From: G965279355 sp965279355
Lineage (GTDB): Bacteria; Pseudomonadota; Alphaproteobacteria; CACIAM-22H2
NCBI GenBank assembly: GCA_965279355.1
Contig: OZ257155.1
Span: 620,001 to 684,000 of the forward strand
Direction: 5' to 3'
Length of the DNA: 64,000 bases
Under the pieces are notes generated by a model. The model did no database searches. It saw only the letters and a list, made by a program, of their open reading frames with translations, and had not been told where the DNA came from. How positions within the stretch are numbered: the stretch's first letter is position 1; each line of letters opens with the position of its first letter. The translations under genes and the position numbers were made by a program. Shown here one piece after another: positions 59,236-64,000 of the stretch.

Positions 59236-59689
59236 TCTTCATCTGACACAGACAACCGTCTGGCGCGAAACCTTCTTACGCACCCTCGCGTGGTTGGAGT
59301 GGTTTCCGGTCGACCTGTTCCCCTTGATGTTCCGCATTGGCGTGGGCGACGTGTTCTGGAACTCCGGGCTCTCGAAGATCGCCAGCTGGGACACAACCGT
59401 TCTTCTGTTTCGCGACGAATATCGCGTCCCGGTCCTGCCGCCTGATATCGCGGCCCTGCTGGCAACATCGGTCGAGCTGATCTGCCCGGTGCTGCTGGTC
59501 TTCGGTCTGGCGGCGCGCCTCGCCACCCTGCCGATGCTCGGCACGGCGCTGGTGATCCAGCTTTTCGTCTATCCGGAATCCTGGAACCAGCACCTGATCT
59601 GGGCAGCGATGCTGCTCTACGTCCTGACGCGCGGACCGGGCAGGTTCTCGCTCGACCATCTGATCGCGCGGCGGTTTCCGCTCCGCTGA
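59228..59689 (+). CDS. bufD: DoxX-family membrane protein (BufD-like)
   Basis: 153-residue inner-membrane protein with about four helices and the DoxX hallmark FRIGVGDVFWNSGLSKIASWD followed by VPVLPPDIAALLATSVELICPVLLVFGLAARLATLPMLG. DoxX proteins commonly accompany DUF692/DUF2063/DUF2282 genes; its role, possibly in electron supply or metal handling, is not known. It ends 6 bases from the convergent oxygenase gene. Confidence 0.87.
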   Translation: MTDLHLTQTTVWRETFLRTLAWLEWFPVDLFPLMFRIGVGDVFWNSGLSKIASWDTTVLLFRDEYRVPVLPPDIAALLATSVELICPVLLVFGLAARLATLPMLGTALVIQLFVYPESWNQHLIWAAMLLYVLTRGPGRFSLDHLIARRFPLR

Positions 59690-59695
59690 CCGGCC

Positions 59696-60697
59696 TTACG
59701 CCGGAACCCGCTCGACCCTTTTCGAGCCGAACACTTTCGCGATCTGCGCCATCAGATGCTCGCCCGACGTGACGGGCGCGTATTTCGGCTGCTCGCCGGG
59801 CTTGAGACAGGTCGGAAGGCACTCGATTACGGCATCGAAATTCGGCTGATGGAAAAACACGATCGAGTGCCGCCGGCTGGTCGACGCCGTCTCCGGCGGA
59901 TTGGCCACGCGATGGATGGTCGAGCGCCAACGATCGTTCGTCCACTGCGCCATCAGGTCGCCGAGATTGACAATGAAAGCTTCCCGGATCGGTGTCACGT
60001 CGTGCCAGGCATCGTCGAGCTGCACCTGCAGACCGCCGGGCGAGCCGTCTGTCGCCAGCAGTGTCAGGGTTCCGAAATCCGCATGCGCGCCGGCGCGCAG
60101 CTGACCCGGCTTGGGCGGTGTCGGCTGCGCCGGATAGTTCACCAGATTGATATTGGTTATCTGCCGGTCGATCTTGTCCTGGAAAAAATGCTCCGGCAGA
60201 CCCAGCGCCAGCGCGCAGAGCCGCATGAGATTGGTCGCAATCCCGGTGAGCGCCGCGTAGTAAGCCGCCTGCGCCTCGCGAAACCCTATCGGCCGCTCCG
60301 GCCAGACATTGGGCTCGAAATAGCGCCTCGCCTCGGGCCGCTCGTAATACGGATCGCCCGCGATGGCGGTCGGGCCCGTGACAAAGGTCTCGCGCAGGTC
60401 ATGCGGCTTCTCGTCTCCGTCCAGCCCCACAAGGTTGGACTCGCCGACAAAGCGATAGCCGCGCCGGTTGCCGTTCGCCCGCATCGACAGCTTCATTTTC
60501 TCGTCCCGCGGCAGATCGAAGAAGGCGCGCGAGACGCCGTCGAACTCGTCGATCAGCGACCGCGGCACGCCATGCCCCGTCACCATCAGGAAGCCGACCG
60601 TCTCGCAGGCACGGCCGATTTCCATCGCCACGGCGCGGCGTGCGTTCTCGTCGGTGAAGGAGCGGCTGAGATCGATGATCGGGACAACGGGAGCCAT
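59696..60697 (-). CDS. 2-oxoglutarate/Fe(II) oxygenase, isopenicillin N synthase-like (copy 1)
   Basis: 333-residue oxygenase with the N-terminal DIOX_N region (VPIIDLSRSFTD, FLMVTGHGVP) and the iron-binding jelly roll: GAHADFGTLTLLATD (His and Asp ligands), STIHRVANPP (second His) and the RRHS substrate/2-oxoglutarate Arg-Ser. Start ATG 60697 gives MAPVVPIID; the open frame upstream of it is part of the paralogue's DNA on another frame. 13 bases after the second copy. Confidence 0.88.
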   Translation of the reverse strand: MAPVVPIIDLSRSFTDENARRAVAMEIGRACETVGFLMVTGHGVPRSLIDEFDGVSRAFFDLPRDEKMKLSMRANGNRRGYRFVGESNLVGLDGDEKPHDLRETFVTGPTAIAGDPYYERPEARRYFEPNVWPERPIGFREAQAAYYAALTGIATNLMRLCALALGLPEHFFQDKIDRQITNINLVNYPAQPTPPKPGQLRAGAHADFGTLTLLATDGSPGGLQVQLDDAWHDVTPIREAFIVNLGDLMAQWTNDRWRSTIHRVANPPETASTSRRHSIVFFHQPNFDAVIECLPTCLKPGEQPKYAPVTSGEHLMAQIAKVFGSKRVERVPA

Positions 60698-60710
60698 TGC
60701 AATCCTCGAC

Positions 60711-61715
60711 TTACGCTGTGGGTTCGGGCACGCGCTTGGCGCCGTAGGTACGCTGAATCTGCAGCGCCAGATGATCGCCCGACGTGACCGGCGGATATTT
60801 CGCAGTCTCACCCGGCGCGAGGCAGGTCGGCAGGCATTCGACCATCGCGTCGAAATTCGGCTGGTGGAAGAACACCAGGGACAGCCGCCGGCTCGTCGCG
60901 GCGACACCCTGCGGCGGATTGACCACGCGATGCATCGTCGAGCGCCAGCGGTCGTTGGTCCAGCGCGCCATGAGATCGCCGAGATTGACGATGAAGGCGC
61001 CGCGCACCGGCATGACATCGTGCCATTCACCATCGAGCTGCACCTGCAGACCGCCCGGTGAGCCGTCAGTGGCAAGCAGCGTAAGGCTGCCGAAATCGCA
61101 ATGCGCGCCGGCGCGAAGCTGACCCGGTTTGGGCGGCACCGCCTGTCTGGGATAATGCACTGCATTGAAGTTGGTGATGTGCCGATCGACCTTGTCGTCG
61201 AAATAGCTCTCCGGCAGATCGAGCGCCAGCGCAAACATCCGCATCAGATGCGTCGAGAGGCGGCCGCAGGCTGCGTAGTACGCCTGGAGCACAGGCCGCA
61301 GACCGGCCGGCTGTTCCGGCCAGACATTCGCGACAAAGAAACGCTCGGCGCCCGGCCGCTGGTAATAGGGATCGCCCGAAATCGGCTCCGGCCCGATCAC
61401 AAACTGTTCCCGCAAATCCGGCGGGCGTTCCTCTCCGATGCTGGCGGATACGGTCGACTGGCCGACGAAGCGATAGCCGCGATGCTTCGTGCCGGCATCC
61501 ATCGCGATCTTCAAGCGCTCGTCATGCGGCAGATCGAAAAATTCGCGGGACAGACGATCCACGTCGTCGATCATCTCCTGCGGAATGCCGTGGCCGGTCA
61601 CCATCAGAAAGCCGACCGTCTCGCAGGCTTTCCCGATCTCCGCCGCGACGGCGCGACAGGCATGCGCATCGCCGCTAAAGGAGGGAGCCAGATCGATGAT
61701 CGGGACGATGCTCAT
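60711..61715 (-). CDS. 2-oxoglutarate/Fe(II) oxygenase, isopenicillin N synthase-like (copy 2)
   Basis: 334-residue paralogue of the gene downstream: MSIVPIIDLAPSFSGD, FLMVTGHGIPQEM, GAHCDFGSLTLLATD and STMHRVVNPP carry the same His/Asp/His facial triad, with RRLS. Protein identity between the copies is visible along the whole length. Substrates of bacterial members include flavonoid-like, hormone-like and sulphonate-type compounds, none assignable here. Starts 197 bases from kdsA's end. Confidence 0.88.
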   Translation of the reverse strand: MSIVPIIDLAPSFSGDAHACRAVAAEIGKACETVGFLMVTGHGIPQEMIDDVDRLSREFFDLPHDERLKIAMDAGTKHRGYRFVGQSTVSASIGEERPPDLREQFVIGPEPISGDPYYQRPGAERFFVANVWPEQPAGLRPVLQAYYAACGRLSTHLMRMFALALDLPESYFDDKVDRHITNFNAVHYPRQAVPPKPGQLRAGAHCDFGSLTLLATDGSPGGLQVQLDGEWHDVMPVRGAFIVNLGDLMARWTNDRWRSTMHRVVNPPQGVAATSRRLSLVFFHQPNFDAMVECLPTCLAPGETAKYPPVTSGDHLALQIQRTYGAKRVPEPTA

Positions 61716-61912
61716 CTTCGTTGCCTAAAAGTGCTGGCCTGCGTTCCTGCGCGGCGATGGAGCGGAATTTGCGGCACGAATCGCCGCAACCACCCGGCGG
61801 CTGCACGGGAATGCGGCACCGCCGCCCGGCACAGCCGCGCTTTATCGCCGGCAGTCATGGAACAGCAAGCCGCGTACCAGAGCTGGCCGGCCCTGGCGCG
61901 AACGACGGATGA

Positions 61913-62758
61913 TCAGTCGATGGAGACGGGATTCGCCTTGGCGATCCGGTCGAGGTCCTGAAGCATCTTCAGGATGCCGGGCATGTCTTTCAGCCTGATC
62001 ATGTTCGGACCGTCCGACGGCGCATGATCGGGATCGGGATGGGTTTCCATGAAGACGGCGGCAACACCAATGGCGACGGCGCCTCTGGCGATCACCGGCG
62101 CCATGCGGCGATCGCCGCCGCTGACGTTGCCCTGCCCGCCCGGCTGCTGCACGGAATGCGTGGCGTCGATCACAACGGGATAACCGGTCTGCGCCATGAT
62201 AGGCAGTCCGCGCATATCGGTGACCAGGGTATTGTAGCCGAACGACGCGCCGCGCTCGGTCAGCAGGATCTTTTCGTTGCCGGTGCTGGCGATCTTCGAG
62301 GCGACATTCTTCATGTCCCACGGCGCCAGGAACTGCCCCTTCTTCACATTGATCGCGCGGCCGGTCTCGCCGGCGGCAATCAGCAGATCAGTCTGGCGGC
62401 ACAGGAAGGCCGGGATCTGCAGCACATCGACCGCTTCGGCGACCGGCGCGCACTGCTCTTTCTCGTGAATATCGGTGAGGACCGCGCAACCCCATTTCTC
62501 GCGCACCTCGGCCATGATCGGCAGGCTTTCCTTCAGGCCGAGGCCGCGCGCTGTGTTGACGGAGGTGCGGTTCGCCTTGTCAAAGCTGGTCTTGTAAATG
62601 AGGCCGATGCCGAGCTTGCCGCACATCTCCACGAGCGCGTGGCTGACCTCCAGCGCGTGCTGACGGCTTTCGAGCTGGCAGGGTCCGGCGATCAGCGCGA
62701 AAGGCTGATCGTTGCCGATGGTGATGTTGCCGATAGGAACGTGACGGGGCGTAGTCAT
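61913..62758 (-). CDS. kdsA: 3-deoxy-8-phosphooctulonate synthase (KDO-8-P synthase)
   Basis: Makes KDO 8-phosphate from phosphoenolpyruvate and arabinose 5-phosphate for lipopolysaccharide inner core. The 281-residue barrel contains LIAGPCQLESRQHALE, KTSFDKANRTS, AVLTDIHEKEQCAPVAEAVDVLQIPAFLCRQTDLL and VVIDATHSVQQPGG, all family motifs. Its presence fits a Gram-negative cell envelope. It lies 50 bases from the repeat protein gene on the same strand. Confidence 0.95.
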   Translation of the reverse strand: MTTPRHVPIGNITIGNDQPFALIAGPCQLESRQHALEVSHALVEMCGKLGIGLIYKTSFDKANRTSVNTARGLGLKESLPIMAEVREKWGCAVLTDIHEKEQCAPVAEAVDVLQIPAFLCRQTDLLIAAGETGRAINVKKGQFLAPWDMKNVASKIASTGNEKILLTERGASFGYNTLVTDMRGLPIMAQTGYPVVIDATHSVQQPGGQGNVSGGDRRMAPVIARGAVAIGVAAVFMETHPDPDHAPSDGPNMIRLKDMPGILKMLQDLDRIAKANPVSID

Positions 62759-62808
62759 GGGTCACGTCTAGCCCACGGCCCCCTATCCCGCAATAGTATC
62801 CCGCAAAA

Positions 62809-64000
62809 TTAGAGGCCGAGCATGGAACTGAGCGAACCGCTGTTTCCAGCCGAATTACCGCCCAGCAGGCCCGTGAACCCGGATTGGCCGTTACCGGCGG
62901 CCTCAAGAAGTCCCAGGAACATCGACGTATTCTGCGCCCGCAGGACCGAGCGCATCTGGAGCACGCTATAGGCGCCCTGGCTGCCATAGGGATCGAACTG
63001 GGACATCAGGCTATCCGTCGTATTCTGCGCGCCCTCTTCCTCCGACGAACCGCCTTCCGCGAGGCGGGTCAATTCCGCCAACGCCGCCCGGCGCTCGTTG
63101 GTCGTGTAACTCTTGCTCTCATCGTAGAGGATGCTGTTCAGTTCCGCTGGCATCATCCCGGTGAACGGATTGGGGCTCAGGCCATACGTAAAGCGTGTGG
63201 CCTGGCGCGCGCGATCGCTGCGCGCCTGATCGGTGCCCGGCGGCTTCTCGTTATCGGCCGCGCGGCGCGTCGTTGTATCCAGAGTCTTGGACAAACCGTC
63301 GCGTACCACCAGCTCGATCCGGCTACGCTCAGCCATCGCCGCGCGGCGCTCATTGATCGTGTAATCGCCATTGTCGTTGGCGATGATCGCGGTCAGCTCG
63401 TCCCGCGTCTTCCCGGCAAAAGGATTGTCCTTTGTTACCGCCGTCACATAGGACGTCGCCGCCTGAGCCGAGGCGATACGGGCCGGATCGTTCGACTTCG
63501 GCATTTCGGCATTCGCCGCCGCCTTTTGCGCGTCTGTCTCGAGCGAGAGAGCCTTATCGAGGGTACTTGTATCGAGGAACGAGAATTCGGTGAAAGCAGC
63601 GCGGCGTTCGTTCAGCGTGTATCGACCGGTGGTATCCACGACGATCGAAGCCAGATCGACAAGGCTCTTGCCAGCAAACGGGTTCTCGTCCGTCTTCCCG
63701 GACAGATAGTCGGTCGCCTGCTGCGCAATCTTCTTGTGAACGGCATCACCGTCCTTCGGCAGCGCCTTGGCCGCAGCCTGCGCCTCTTTGACGCCGCTGA
63801 TGAAAATATCGTCGAGGATCGCCCGCATCTTCGCGGTGATCGCGTCTTCGGTGTCTTCGGTCTTGGATGCGGCGTAGGACGCCAGTGCCTGCAGCGCTGC
63901 CGGCGACAACGTCACCTCGACGCCAACGGTCTCGCGCAGGGTTGTCGCGGCCGTGGTCTGCTTCGTCGTGCCGTCCGGCTTGGTCGCTGTCCCGGCCGTC
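62809..64000 (-). CDS. Repeat protein of unknown function (start beyond window)
   Basis: The visible 396 residues contain three copies of an about 86-residue unit whose core is NPFxG...YTxNERRAAxxE; relative to the GTG at 63915, NPF begins at residues 78, 164 and 249. The C-terminus is Gly/Ser/Asn-rich and low complexity. The frame has no stop up to the right edge, and the sequence TVGVEVTLSPAALQAL suggests the gene starts further upstream, so it is partial. No signal peptide is visible in this part. Function unknown; a surface or assembly role is only a guess from the repeats. Confidence 0.8.
   Translation of the reverse strand, partial: TAGTATKPDGTTKQTTAATTLRETVGVEVTLSPAALQALASYAASKTEDTEDAITAKMRAILDDIFISGVKEAQAAAKALPKDGDAVHKKIAQQATDYLSGKTDENPFAGKSLVDLASIVVDTTGRYTLNERRAAFTEFSFLDTSTLDKALSLETDAQKAAANAEMPKSNDPARIASAQAATSYVTAVTKDNPFAGKTRDELTAIIANDNGDYTINERRAAMAERSRIELVVRDGLSKTLDTTTRRAADNEKPPGTDQARSDRARQATRFTYGLSPNPFTGMMPAELNSILYDESKSYTTNERRAALAELTRLAEGGSSEEEGAQNTTDSLMSQFDPYGSQGAYSVLQMRSVLRAQNTSMFLGLLEAAGNGQSGFTGLLGGNSAGNSGSLSSMLGL

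Noticed and set aside
60698..61234. Extension of the first oxygenase frame upstream
   Set aside because: It is Arg/Ser-rich shadow of the second oxygenase gene, and the family start MAPVVPIID lies at 60697.
1..64000. tRNA, rRNA, CRISPR, insertion sequences, toxin-antitoxin pairs
   Set aside because: Scanned for cloverleaf-like and repeat structures and transposase motifs; none found. The small HTH-like protein at 39071 has no toxin neighbour.

Overview
The window reads as a chromosomal segment of a GC-rich alphaproteobacterium. The evidence is the housekeeping order rpoZ, relA/spoT, pdxJ, acpS, lepB, rnc, era on the minus strand, a pyruvate dehydrogenase operon whose E1 beta subunit carries its own lipoyl domain, a FixL-like sensor kinase, and an ECF sigma factor paired with an NrsF (DUF1109) anti-sigma factor. 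I see no rRNA, tRNA, CRISPR array, insertion sequence or prophage, so most of the window is core or stable accessory chromosome. Genus cannot be fixed from the sequence alone.

Layout: 1-11.2 kb is a minus-strand housekeeping block (era partial, rnc, lepB, two unknown conserved proteins, acpS, a DUF1194 protein, pdxJ, sodC, relA/spoT, rpoZ, folK). From 11.3 to 20.3 kb come a NYN-domain nuclease, a family 5 uracil-DNA glycosylase, smpB, dapA, a soluble lytic transglycosylase, a dehalogenase-like HAD, a threonine dehydratase, a DMT exporter and a small 2Fe-2S ferredoxin. From 20.3 to 25.7 kb lies a signalling island of two hybrid histidine kinases flanking a stand-alone receiver, with no DNA-binding output domain. 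The longer kinase is frameshifted by a 7-bp tandem repeat in its first membrane segment. From 26.0 to 32.6 kb are a Coq10-like START protein, lipA and lpd-pdhC-pdhB-pdhA. From 32.8 to 37.9 kb are a TAXI-TRAP transporter, ftsB, a 67-residue protein and eno.

From 38.0 to 43.9 kb is a plus-strand group with catabolic character (class III extradiol dioxygenase, NhaD-type antiporter, enolase-superfamily enzyme, putative sugar methyltransferase) with a minus-strand HAD and a small HTH-like protein between them. A perfect FNR/FixK-type box sits upstream of the dioxygenase. From 44.2 to 52.2 kb are an indolepyruvate ferredoxin oxidoreductase (iorA, iorB), an SsuABC/TauABC-like importer and a flavin monooxygenase-like protein, each part preceded by a palindrome.

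The most distinctive system is at 55.96-59.69 kb. It is a sigF-nrsF pair diverging from a four-gene operon, DUF2282 precursor (bufA), DUF692 multinuclear iron enzyme (bufB), DUF2063 partner (bufC) and DoxX membrane protein (bufD). This matches the recently recognised bufferin RiPP organisation associated with copper stress. A GTAACC-N15-CGAA element, close to the Caulobacter sigma-F promoter, lies between the two transcription units. The window closes with two tandem 2-oxoglutarate/Fe(II) oxygenase paralogues, kdsA, and a partial protein built of roughly 86-residue repeats.
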